Assembly: GCA_023481025.1 (NCBI GenBank)
Contig: JAMCWV010000142.1
Coordinates: 1 to 6,590 of the forward strand
Direction of reading: 5' to 3'
Length of the DNA: 6,590 bases
From: Gammaproteobacteria bacterium
GTDB lineage: Bacteria > Pseudomonadota > Gammaproteobacteria > Enterobacterales > Alteromonadaceae
Both the position numbers and the translations under genes were made by a program. This document shows positions 1 through 6,590 of the stretch, one piece after another (within the stretch, counting starts at the first letter, position 1; each line of letters starts with the position of its first letter). Under the pieces are notes generated by a model. It did not search any database, was not told where the DNA came from, and was given only the letters and a program-made list of their open reading frames with translations.

Positions 1-95
1 GCCGCACCTTCAATTTGGAACGATGAGGTCGCGACACCAAAGGTAAACTCGCGGGTGAGGAGTTTGGAACTAGATGGAATCGCAATTTTAGCCAT
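1..95 (-). CDS. GH1 family beta-glucosidase, N-terminal fragment (runs off left edge)
   Basis: Read on the minus strand from the ATG at 95-93, the frame is open to the window edge and gives 31 codons. The peptide starts MAKIAIPSSSKLLTREF and continues FTFGVATSSFQIEGA. The block F-x-x-G-V-A-T-S-x-x-Q-I-E-G-A is the N-terminal signature of glycoside hydrolase family 1, and its Gln lies in the glucose-binding pocket of that family. GH1 enzymes hydrolyse beta-glucosides such as cellobiose with retention of configuration. No hydrophobic signal peptide precedes the barrel start, so a cytoplasmic enzyme is inferred. A weak ribosome binding site (GTGAGA, complement of 102-107) lies 6 nt upstream of the ATG. 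A GTG four codons upstream (107-105) is in frame, but the ATG fits the spacing better. The gene is divergent from the sugar transporter and shares its regulatory region. The catalytic glutamates are outside the window, so whether the gene is intact is unknown. Confidence 0.88.
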   Translation of the reverse strand, partial: MAKIAIPSSSKLLTREFTFGVATSSFQIEGA

Positions 96-145
96 TTGAT
101 ATCTCACGTTAAGCCGGTTTTATGCCATTTGCTGGGCTGAAATGA

Positions 146-173
146 TTGCGCCAGATTGAAATTATGTTATAAA
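146..173 (+). promoter_or_regulatory. Candidate sigma-70 promoter for the transporter-GH3 operon
   Basis: A -10-like TATAAA (168-173, five of six consensus positions) follows a weak -35-like TTGCGC (146-151) at 16 nt spacing. The LacI-type palindrome begins at the last base of the -10 box. A bound repressor would therefore cover the transcription start, a classic repression arrangement. The -35 match is poor, so the promoter may be weak or need an activator. This call rests on hexamer matching only. Confidence 0.4.
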
Positions 174-188
174 TGAAAGCGCTTTCAT
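173..188. promoter_or_regulatory. LacI-family repressor operator, perfect 16-bp palindrome
   Basis: The sequence ATGAAAGCGCTTTCAT is identical to its reverse complement over all 16 bases and has a central CG step flanked by G and C. This is the typical layout of operators for LacI/GalR-family regulators, including sugar-catabolism regulators of gammaproteobacteria. Its centre is about 85 nt from the GH1 start codon and about 56 nt from the transporter start codon, so one site could govern both directions. On the minus strand, -10-like TATAAC (complement of 166-171) and CATAAT (complement of 161-166) lie close by, without a convincing -35. The cognate regulator gene is not in the window. Confidence 0.72.
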
Positions 189-236
189 AATAGGCAAAAG
201 CAGGCGCTACGTCAAAACAAAATTACAGAGGCAAGT

Positions 237-1487
237 ATGAGCCAATCAACACCCAATTATCGCTTCGCGCTAGGTGCGCTGACGACCCTATTTTTCATGT
301 GGGGTTTTATCACCTGCTTGAACGATATTTTAATTCCCTACCTTCGCTTACTGTTCGACCTTAGTTACACCCAAGCCATGCTGATCCAGTTTTGCTTCTT
401 TGGGGCGTACTTTATTGTGTCGATTCCAGCAGGCCATTTGATAGGCAAAATAGGCTATAAAAACGGCATTGTGACCGGCTTAATGATAGCCGGGGTTGGT
501 TGCTTATTGTTCTACCCTGCGGCCCAGCTTGAAGTCTATAACTTGTTCTTACTGGCGTTATTCGTGCTCGCTTCGGGGATTACCATTTTGCAGGTCGCGG
601 CGAACCCTTATGTCACCGTACTGGGTAGCGAGCAGACGGCTTCAAGTCGCTTAACTATGACCCAAGCATTCAACTCGCTGGGTACGACAGTGGCGCCGTT
701 TTTTGGTGCTTGGCTGATTTTTGGCGGCATCGCAGACCCTGAAGTTAGTGGCGTGTCTCGCGATACAGTTAGCTTACCTTACTTTATCTTAGCCGGTGCC
801 TTGGTATTGATGGCATTGGTGTTCTTGCGTTTACGCTTACCCGACATGGGCAAAGCCGAAATCGCCCCAGAAATGCAGCCAGCTGGCGTTGTGAACAACG
901 AAGGTTCTGCCTGGAAGCGCCGCCATTTAGTGCTTGGCGCGCTTGGTATATTTGCCTATGTCGGCGCTGAAGTTGGTATCGGTAGCTTCCTTGCCATGTA
1001 TATCGCACAGCCGGAAATCGGCGATATGAGCTATTCCAATGCATCCAAATACATTGCGTGGTATTTCGGTGGCGCCATGATCGGCCGCTTTATTGGCGCG
1101 GTTGTGATGCAAAAACTACCGGGTAACCGTGTGCTAGCGTTCAATGCCATCATGGCGGTGATTCTGCTGGCGGTCACAATTAATACCACGGGCGCGATTG
1201 CGATGTGGTCGCTGGTGCTGATCGGTTTATGCAATTCTATTATGTTCCCCACCATTTTCAGTTTGGCTCTGCAAGGCTTAAAAGCAAGCCGCGGTCAAGG
1301 CTCTGGTATTCTTTGCCTGGCGATTGTCGGTGGTGCCATTATGCCGTTGTTGCAAGGTTTTGTGGCTGACCAGGTTGGGGTGCAGCTTTCATTTATTATT
1401 CCTCTGCTTTGTTATGTTTACATTGCATCTTATGGCTTGCGCGGTTATCGACCGCGTCCCGTTCAAATCGCGCAGGAGGCGGCATGA
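237..1487 (+). CDS. Sugar MFS transporter, FHS family (GluP/FucP-like)
   Basis: This 416-residue integral inner-membrane protein belongs to the fucose/glucose-galactose:H+ symporter branch of the major facilitator superfamily, and its length is normal for that family. It should import a sugar by proton symport. Family marks are the first helix with [18 protein letters not shown] (residues 19-36), whose Asp30 matches the proton-linked Asp46 of E. coli FucP. A loop motif [12 protein letters not shown] (66-77) and [13 protein letters not shown] (118-130) follow. About twelve hydrophobic segments are visible, split by a polar cytoplasmic loop at about 200-231 (basic WKRRH at its end). Gln119 stands where FucP has Glu135, which favours the glucose/galactose or related subgroup over fucose. 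The ATG at 237 has AGAGG (227-231) 5 nt upstream. The gene is first in an apparent operon with the GH3 gene, overlapping it by 4 nt, and its likely substrate is glucose or a short beta-glucoside. The substrate is inferred from context. Confidence 0.9.
   Translation: MSQSTPNYRFALGALTTLFFMWGFITCLNDILIPYLRLLFDLSYTQAMLIQFCFFGAYFIVSIPAGHLIGKIGYKNGIVTGLMIAGVGCLLFYPAAQLEVYNLFLLALFVLASGITILQVAANPYVTVLGSEQTASSRLTMTQAFNSLGTTVAPFFGAWLIFGGIADPEVSGVSRDTVSLPYFILAGALVLMALVFLRLRLPDMGKAEIAPEMQPAGVVNNEGSAWKRRHLVLGALGIFAYVGAEVGIGSFLAMYIAQPEIGDMSYSNASKYIAWYFGGAMIGRFIGAVVMQKLPGNRVLAFNAIMAVILLAVTINTTGAIAMWSLVLIGLCNSIMFPTIFSLALQGLKASRGQGSGILCLAIVGGAIMPLLQGFVADQVGVQLSFIIPLLCYVYIASYGLRGYRPRPVQIAQEAA
1474..1479 (+). 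promoter_or_regulatory. Strong ribosome binding site deciding the GH3 start
   Basis: AGGAGG, a full Shine-Dalgarno match, lies inside the last codons of the transporter gene, 4 nt before the ATG at 1484. It fixes the GH3 start at 1484 rather than at the upstream in-frame ATG at 1409. It also suggests that both proteins are made from one message, with translation coupled through the ATGA overlap at 1484-1487. Confidence 0.8.
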
Positions 1488-4027
1488 AAAACACGCTTAC
1501 GTTAAAAAAATCAGCCCTGGTAGCGGCTATGACCCTAGCGCTTTACGGTTGCAGCGACCCGCAATCGTCCAGCGAGCAGACCAGCACCGCGGACACTGAA
1601 AGTAGTAGTATTTGGCCTCATATTGGTTCGCCACTACCTGCTGACCCAGCCTTGGAGGCCAGAATTGAGGAAATTTTGGCCGACATGACGGTTGAGCAGA
1701 AAGTCGCGCAAATGATTCAACCGGAAATTCGCGATATTACCGTTGATGACATGCGTCGCTATGGTTTTGGTTCGTTTCTAAACGGGGGCGGTGCGTTCCC
1801 GAATGACGACAAATATGCCACCCCGGAAGACTGGATAGCGCTGGCGCAAGCTATGTGGGAAGCATCTATTGATGACACCTACGATGGCTCCAGCATACCC
1901 ACCATGTGGGGCACCGATGCGGTACATGGCCACAACAACGTACTGGGCGCGACCATTTTCCCGCACAACATTGGGCTTGGCGCTGCGAATAACCCGCAAT
2001 TAATTGAAGATATTGCCGTGGTCACAGCGCGTGAAGTGATGGTAACTGGAATTGACTGGGTATTTGCGCCGACGGTGGCTGCGGCGCAGAACATGCGTTG
2101 GGGTCGCACCTATGAAAGCTACTCTGAAAACCCTGACATTATTCGTGACTATTCCGCAGCCATAGTGCGCGGCCTACAAGGGGACGTTGGCGATGATTTT
2201 CTGAGTGAATCACGTGTGGTGAGTACCGTGAAACACTTCATTGGCGATGGTGCAACCACCGATGGTGTTGACCAAGGGGATGCGGCGATTGACGAACAGA
2301 CGTTATTTGATGTCCATGCCCAAGGCTATGTCGGCGGTTTGTCAGCCGGTGCACAAACCGTGATGGCGACCTTCAATAGCTGGAATGGTGAGAAAATACA
2401 CGGAAGTGAGTACCTACTAACTGACGTATTAAAAGACCAGATGGGTTTTGATGGTTTCGTGGTCGGGGATTGGAACGGCCACGGGCAAATTCCAGGCTGC
2501 ACGAATGACAACTGCCCACAGGCTGCAAACGCTGGGCTCGACGTCTACATGGTACCGACCCCCGCCTGGAAGCCGCTTTACTATAACTTGGTTGAGCAAA
2601 TTAATCAGGGTGTGATTCCGATGTCACGGGTTGATGATGCCGTGCGTCGCGTATTACGCGTGAAATTGCGTGCAGGTTTATTCGAAAAGCCCGGCCCAGC
2701 CGAGCGTCCACTGGCAGGACGTACTGAACTGATAGGCTCAGATGAGCATCGCGAAGTGGCGCGTCAAGCGGTGCGTGAATCTTTGGTATTGATGAAGAAC
2801 GAAGGCAACTTATTACCTTTGAATCCGCAGCAGCGTATTCTGGTCGCTGGTGAAGGCGCTGATAATATTGGCCAACAAGCGGGTGGCTGGACAATCAGCT
2901 GGCAAGGTACGGGTAACACCAATGCTGACTTCCCGGGTGGTACCTCGATTTATGACGGTATCGCCGCCCAAGTTGAAGCGGCGGGTGGTGAAATTGAGCT
3001 AGCAGTTGACGGACAGTTTGAGCAACGTCCAGACGTCGCTGTCGTTGTATTCGGTGAGCAGCCATATGCAGAAGGCAATGGCGACATCGCCAACCTTGAG
3101 TTTGAACGTGGTAACAAACAAAGCTTGGCACTATTGCAACAGTTACAAGCTGAAGGAATTCCAGTGGTGTCATTATTTATTAGTGGCCGTCCGCTGTGGG
3201 TAAACCCTGAGTTAAACGCCAGTGATGCCTTTGTTGCAGTCTGGTTACCAGGTAGCGAAGGCCTTGCGGTTGCCGATGTGATCATGGCCAGCGCCGACGG
3301 TGATGTGCAGCATGATTTCGTGGGTCGCTTACCATTCTCTTGGCCAGCAAACCCTTGGCAAGCCGACCGTGGTGTGATTAACGACGACAACCCAGCGTTA
3401 TTACCACTTGGCTTTGGTTTAAGTTATGGCGACGAAAGCACGCTTAGCAGCGATTTGGACACTGAAGTAGGTGGCGCCGACGATAGCGAGCCGATGTTAG
3501 TCTTTGACCGTGCGCCACAAGCGCCTTGGATGCTGCAATTACGTAGCGGCGACAACGCGCTGGTAATGGAAAGTAGCGTCGAGCGCCTTGATGGTCTGGA
3601 AGCCCGCACCTTCGATGACCAAGTACAAGAAGATGCACGCCGCATTAGCTTTAATGGTGAAGAGGCTGCCGGCTTTAATTTTGTCAGCCAGTTCCCGCGG
3701 GATTTGCGTGCATTTAGTGGCGAAGGTAGTGCGATTGCGGTCACGCTTCGGGTAGATGAGCAAGTGCCTGACGACGTGATGTTGAACCTGTACTGTGGTG
3801 ACGGTTGTGCTTATAGCCAGTCTATTTCACCGCTGTTGCAAGCATTGCCAGCGAATGAATGGCAGACGCTGAATTTCGATTTACAGTGCTTACAGCAACA
3901 AGGTTTTGATATCGCTCAGGCCGCAAGTATTTTTGGTTTAGCGACGGAAACCGCTTGGACGGTGGAGTTCAACGACATTCGTGTACTGCCGGAGTACGAC
4001 GGGGACGCGCTTTGCTTGGGTGAATAA
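1484..4027 (+). CDS. GH3 beta-glucosidase / exo-beta-glucanase, predicted lipoprotein (ExoP-like)
   Basis: This 847-residue exported enzyme should release glucose from the non-reducing ends of beta-glucans or cello/laminari-oligosaccharides. A signal peptide (basic KNTLTLKK, hydrophobic core, LYGC) ends at Cys23. Ser follows the Cys, suggesting an outer-membrane lipoprotein, and a Ser/Thr-rich linker comes next. The GH3 (beta/alpha)8 domain spans about 50-380, with substrate-binding GTDAVHG (Asp145), RWGRTYES (Arg205-Ser212), KHF (Lys250, His251) and GFVVGDWNG, where Asp329 is the expected nucleophile. The alpha/beta sandwich domain (about 420-650) has [25 protein letters not shown] and [10 protein letters not shown], where Glu530 aligns with the acid/base Glu of barley ExoI. 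A third, galactose-binding-like domain (about 668-847) resembles that of Pseudoalteromonas ExoP. The start at 1484 is supported by AGGAGG and the ATGA overlap with the transporter gene. All expected catalytic residues are present. Linkage preference (1,3 or 1,4) cannot be read from the sequence. Confidence 0.92.
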   Translation: MKNTLTLKKSALVAAMTLALYGCSDPQSSSEQTSTADTESSSIWPHIGSPLPADPALEARIEEILADMTVEQKVAQMIQPEIRDITVDDMRRYGFGSFLNGGGAFPNDDKYATPEDWIALAQAMWEASIDDTYDGSSIPTMWGTDAVHGHNNVLGATIFPHNIGLGAANNPQLIEDIAVVTAREVMVTGIDWVFAPTVAAAQNMRWGRTYESYSENPDIIRDYSAAIVRGLQGDVGDDFLSESRVVSTVKHFIGDGATTDGVDQGDAAIDEQTLFDVHAQGYVGGLSAGAQTVMATFNSWNGEKIHGSEYLLTDVLKDQMGFDGFVVGDWNGHGQIPGCTNDNCPQAANAGLDVYMVPTPAWKPLYYNLVEQINQGVIPMSRVDDAVRRVLRVKLRAGLFEKPGPAERPLAGRTELIGSDEHREVARQAVRESLVLMKNEGNLLPLNPQQRILVAGEGADNIGQQAGGWTISWQGTGNTNADFPGGTSIYDGIAAQVEAAGGEIELAVDGQFEQRPDVAVVVFGEQPYAEGNGDIANLEFERGNKQSLALLQQLQAEGIPVVSLFISGRPLWVNPELNASDAFVAVWLPGSEGLAVADVIMASADGDVQHDFVGRLPFSWPANPWQADRGVINDDNPALLPLGFGLSYGDESTLSSDLDTEVGGADDSEPMLVFDRAPQAPWMLQLRSGDNALVMESSVERLDGLEARTFDDQVQEDARRISFNGEEAAGFNFVSQFPRDLRAFSGEGSAIAVTLRVDEQVPDDVMLNLYCGDGCAYSQSISPLLQALPANEWQTLNFDLQCLQQQGFDIAQAASIFGLATETAWTVEFNDIRVLPEYDGDALCLGE

Positions 4028-4043
4028 CCCGTTGCAGATAAAC

Positions 4044-4071
4044 AAAAGGCCTTCATGATGAAGGCCTTTTT
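4044..4071. terminator. Bidirectional intrinsic terminator between convergent genes
   Basis: Inverted arms AAAAGGCCTTC (4044-4054) and GAAGGCCTTTT (4060-4070) enclose a 5-nt loop (ATGAT). On the plus strand the stem ends in five T (4067-4071), then CGTTT. On the minus strand it ends in TTTT followed by GTTTAT. It starts 16 nt after the GH3 stop codon, so it can end both the transporter-GH3 message and the receptor message. Confidence 0.88.
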
Positions 4072-4089
4072 CGTTTCCATCGATTTTGT

Positions 4090-4124
4090 ATGGTGGTGGA
4101 ACGGCATGCCGTTCCACCAACCAT
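4090..4124. repeat. Long near-perfect palindrome just downstream of the receptor gene
   Basis: TGGTGGAACGGCA (4094-4106) is followed directly by its exact reverse complement (4107-4119), a perfect 26-bp palindrome. With one bulged A (4120), ATGG (4090-4093) also pairs with CCAT (4121-4124), giving a stem of up to 17 bp. It lies 5 nt beyond the receptor stop codon. No T-run follows in either direction, so it is not itself an intrinsic terminator. It may be a 3'-end hairpin protecting the receptor mRNA, a REP-like unit, or a protein-binding site. Confidence 0.7.
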
Positions 4125-4129
4125 GATGG

Positions 4130-6590
4130 TTAGAAGCTAAAACGTGCACCCAGCGCGTAGCGTGGGCCGTATTGGCGAGCAAATAGGAATTGCTCTTCAT
4201 AACGGCCGTAGCCTTGCTCTGTGGCATTGGTCAGGTTAATGCCTTCAAAGAACACCGTGAGGTTCTCAGTCACGTCATAGTTCACGCTTAAGTCCCATTG
4301 GGCATAGGATTTTGCGAACTGTGGCGGCGCGTCTGAAGAGCCCTGTGCCTGCCCAACACCAATTAAGTAGCTGTCACGCCAAGCGTAGGTCAGCTTCACT
4401 GACAAACCGTCCTTTTCATAGAAGGTTTGCAGGTTAGCAGAGTCACTTAAACCCGTTAACGGGGCTTGCTGGTTCAAGCTATTCACGTCAAAGTTCACGT
4501 CGCCATTCACCAGCGTGGCATTGACGCCGACACCGAAGCCAGATTCACCAAACAGGTGCTGTACCGCAAATTCAATACCATCCACACTTTTGCTGTCGGT
4601 ATTTTGTGGTTGCGAAACATCCCAAACAATTAAAGGGTCATCGGCGTTCGGTTCAATTTGACCATTTGCATTACCATGACCATTTTCAAGCATTTGCTCG
4701 AAGATAGCGGTCGATGTGGCTTGCTCACCACGCGCTTCAATATCTGCCACCGCCTGCTGGTAACGCGGGCCTTCGAAAATATCACGTAAGCCGTCGATCT
4801 CTGTTGGCGTAATGGTGGTTTGGATAAAGTTATCAACATCTTTTCTAAAGTAACCAATGGCCGCATAACTGCCCGGCGCATAGTAATACTCAAGGGCGAT
4901 ATCAAAGTTAGTTGACTCAAACGGCAACAGGTTCGGGTTACCCTGTGAACCTGAACGTGCGCCCGGACGAGGGCTACCGCTCAGCGAGCGACCGCCAGCT
5001 AGATTACCAAGAGGTGCACGGGTAATGGTTTTGCCTGCGGAGAACCGACCGACTAAATTCTCGGTAAGCTCCACCTTCATGTCCAACATCGGCAGTAACA
5101 CGTTGTGATCGCCTTCGATAGTCAAGAAGCTCGCGTCATCTTGCGGTTCATATTGCATGATCCACTCAGATGCGCTGACCCAATTGACCTGACGCTCAAC
5201 ACGTTGACGTACGCTACTGGTTACATCCGTTTGCTCGTAGCGCACACCGAAGTTTAACTCGGTGAAGTAGCCAGCCAACTGGAATTCCCAGTTTGATTGC
5301 ACAAACAACGCATGCGTGAGTTCGCGCACAGAGCTTTCACTCTCGATACCGTTTAAGAATGGGTCTGGAATATAGGCATCATCGCCCATCAGCGCTTCAG
5401 TTAAGTAGGCCTGCTGACGTGCAACCGCTTCGTCGTAGTCATAGATGTAGTAATAATTGGTAAGTAAGTCAGAGCCACCACCCGCGAACTGGTCCAAGAA
5501 ATTACCCGTACCGCGGCGTGTAAACATACTGTCTGGGAAAATTTGCGGGAAGGCTGGGTTAAAGCCAGGGCCGCCGCGCAAACCACTCCAACCACTTAAA
5601 CCACTCATCTCCTGATCGGTACGCGAAACACCGGCACGAATACTGGTTAGGTTATGTAATCGGCCTGTGTAGTTGAACCAATCGGTGCGGAATTGATACT
5701 GCTGCACTTCGGATTCGCCTGGGCGACGGAAAAACTGACTAAAGTTCGAGTCAATTTCACTTGGCATGAGCTCATTGGTGCCGTTGTTCCAGTTGACCAA
5801 CATTTGCGGCACGTCGCCTTGACGGTAATCGTAGATTTTCGAGCGCAACTGGTCTGAACCTAAAATAACTTGGCCAACCATGCCATTATCAATGCCATCG
5901 TCGGTTTTATTGGTTGAGTGATGCGCGTCAAACCAGAAATTCCAACTATCTGATGGCGCGAACTCGACATTAAAGCCAATCGATTCTGCGCGGACTTCGG
6001 TGGTGCCTTTCTCTGCGACAAACGAGGCATCGTTGCCGGCGATGTCGGCATAAATGGCAGTTCCATTGCTGTCGAGTTCGTAAGCGTTAATGTTACTGCC
6101 GAACTCATTCCAAATACCCCAGCCAAACTCAGTGCGGCCGGTTAGTGCGCGGCTAGCGGTGTAGTCGGTGGTAAAGGTTAAGTTATCAGTCGGCGCATAT
6201 TGCAAGGTTAACTGACCGTTAGTCCGGCGTTGGCTTAAATCTGAAATTGCGTAATTTAAGTCTTTCGGAAAGAAGTGATTGCCAATGCGTTCGCCGTCGT
6301 CATCAATTGGACGTGGGTCAATAAAACGCGGGCTATCGCCTGACGGTAAGCCCACGTTAGCCTGCCAACCTTGAATATTCGCCTGTTGCACCTGGAAGTC
6401 ACGGCGATAGTCAGAGATTGAAAACGCAACCCCGAAGCGGTCATCTGCGAAGGTATTGCTGTAGACGGCGGCGAATTCTGGGGTGACGCTATCGCCGGCC
6501 TCGACAGACGTATCATGTAAAGCCTTTCCCATAACCACAAAGCGCTGACCTGGGCGGTTTAGCGGGCGCGTGGTCACGATATTGACGGTG
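4130..6590 (-). CDS. TonB-dependent outer-membrane receptor, N-terminus beyond right edge
   Basis: The visible part is 819 residues of a TonB-dependent transporter, which imports a bound ligand across the outer membrane using TonB-ExbBD energy. At the right edge the frame reads TVNIVTTRPLNRPGQRF, the end of the plug domain (usually GGTVNIVT), so the start, signal peptide, TonB box and most of the plug lie outside. The rest is a beta-barrel with alternating hydrophobic/polar strands and long aromatic and Asn/Gly-rich loops. Near 5005-5050 (complement) is GRFSAGKTITRAPLGNL, near 4900-4942 is NPNLLPFESTNFD, and the end is YGPRYALGARFSF with terminal Phe, as expected for outer-membrane insertion. 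I see no cysteine in the visible part. These marks fit the large TonB receptors of Xanthomonas, Caulobacter and Alteromonadales linked to carbohydrate uptake. Being convergent with the GH3 gene suggests a glucan oligosaccharide as ligand, by inference. The GTG at 6577 is an internal codon, not the start. Confidence 0.93.
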   Translation of the reverse strand, partial: TVNIVTTRPLNRPGQRFVVMGKALHDTSVEAGDSVTPEFAAVYSNTFADDRFGVAFSISDYRRDFQVQQANIQGWQANVGLPSGDSPRFIDPRPIDDDGERIGNHFFPKDLNYAISDLSQRRTNGQLTLQYAPTDNLTFTTDYTASRALTGRTEFGWGIWNEFGSNINAYELDSNGTAIYADIAGNDASFVAEKGTTEVRAESIGFNVEFAPSDSWNFWFDAHHSTNKTDDGIDNGMVGQVILGSDQLRSKIYDYRQGDVPQMLVNWNNGTNELMPSEIDSNFSQFFRRPGESEVQQYQFRTDWFNYTGRLHNLTSIRAGVSRTDQEMSGLSGWSGLRGGPGFNPAFPQIFPDSMFTRRGTGNFLDQFAGGGSDLLTNYYYIYDYDEAVARQQAYLTEALMGDDAYIPDPFLNGIESESSVRELTHALFVQSNWEFQLAGYFTELNFGVRYEQTDVTSSVRQRVERQVNWVSASEWIMQYEPQDDASFLTIEGDHNVLLPMLDMKVELTENLVGRFSAGKTITRAPLGNLAGGRSLSGSPRPGARSGSQGNPNLLPFESTNFDIALEYYYAPGSYAAIGYFRKDVDNFIQTTITPTEIDGLRDIFEGPRYQQAVADIEARGEQATSTAIFEQMLENGHGNANGQIEPNADDPLIVWDVSQPQNTDSKSVDGIEFAVQHLFGESGFGVGVNATLVNGDVNFDVNSLNQQAPLTGLSDSANLQTFYEKDGLSVKLTYAWRDSYLIGVGQAQGSSDAPPQFAKSYAQWDLSVNYDVTENLTVFFEGINLTNATEQGYGRYEEQFLFARQYGPRYALGARFSF

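Noticed and set aside
96..110. Possible CRP half-site (GTGAGATATCAA on the minus strand)
   Set aside because: Only one half resembles TGTGA and the second half is poor. It also lies at the GH1 ribosome binding site, too close to the start codon for activation.
91..131. Direct repeat GCCATTTG at 91-98 and 124-131
   Set aside because: It is only 8 nt long and one copy is at the GH1 start codon, so chance explains it.
784..1255. Several minus-strand open frames inside the transporter gene
   Set aside because: They lie entirely within a well-supported membrane protein gene, have no recognisable domains and overlap one another.
1409..1483. In-frame upstream start giving a 25-residue longer GH3 protein
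   Set aside because: It would lie deep inside the transporter gene and would bury the lipoprotein signal peptide. The ATG at 1484 has AGGAGG at good spacing and a proper signal sequence directly after it.
2895..3763. Minus-strand open frames up to 146 codons inside the GH3 gene
   Set aside because: They are shadows of the conserved GH3 reading frame, with low-complexity Ser/Pro/Thr-rich translations and no family signature.
4119..4131. Short inverted repeat AACCAT-G-ATGGTT at the receptor stop codon
   Set aside because: The arms are 6 nt with a 1-nt gap and no T-run, and they overlap the larger palindrome, whose pairing would win.
3916..4227. A 103-codon minus-strand frame crossing the terminator region
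   Set aside because: It overlaps the ends of both flanking genes and runs through the intrinsic terminator and the palindrome. Its product has no recognisable motif.
6575..6577. GTG as the start of the TonB receptor
   Set aside because: The frame stays open to the window edge and the upstream codons read T-V-N-I, part of the conserved plug-domain motif TVNIVT. The GTG is therefore an internal Val codon.

Overview
The window looks like part of a beta-glucoside / beta-glucan utilisation locus from a Gram-negative bacterium, most likely a marine gammaproteobacterium of the Alteromonadales type. The grounds are a TonB-dependent outer-membrane receptor, an exported lipoprotein GH3 enzyme resembling the marine exo-beta-glucanase group, balanced base composition, and a LacI-type operator. 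Genus cannot be fixed from this sequence.

Layout. Positions 1-95 (minus strand) hold the first 31 codons of a GH1 beta-glucosidase that runs off the left edge. Positions 96-236 are a divergent regulatory region with a perfect 16-bp palindrome (173-188) of the LacI-family operator type, next to a plausible sigma-70 promoter for the rightward genes. Positions 237-1487 encode a GluP/FucP-type (FHS family) sugar MFS transporter. Its stop codon overlaps by 4 nt the start of a GH3 beta-glucosidase/exo-glucanase (1484-4027) with a lipoprotein signal peptide. Positions 4028-4129 form a convergent intergenic region with a bidirectional intrinsic terminator and a second, unusually perfect palindrome. 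Positions 4130-6590 (minus strand) hold most of a large TonB-dependent receptor whose N-terminus lies beyond the right edge.

Inferred joint function. The receptor would bring glucan oligosaccharides across the outer membrane. The GH3 lipoprotein would trim glucose or short products from beta-glucans on the periplasmic or outer face. The MFS protein would carry the sugar across the inner membrane. The GH1 enzyme, which has no visible signal peptide, would split imported beta-glucosides in the cytoplasm. A LacI-family repressor encoded elsewhere would control the divergent pair through the central palindrome. The exact glucan (cellodextrin, laminarin or mixed-linkage) is not determined by the sequence.

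I see no CRISPR array, RNA gene, mobile element or clearly new system. The items most worth checking are the truncated GH1 gene start, the operator, and the palindrome just behind the receptor gene.
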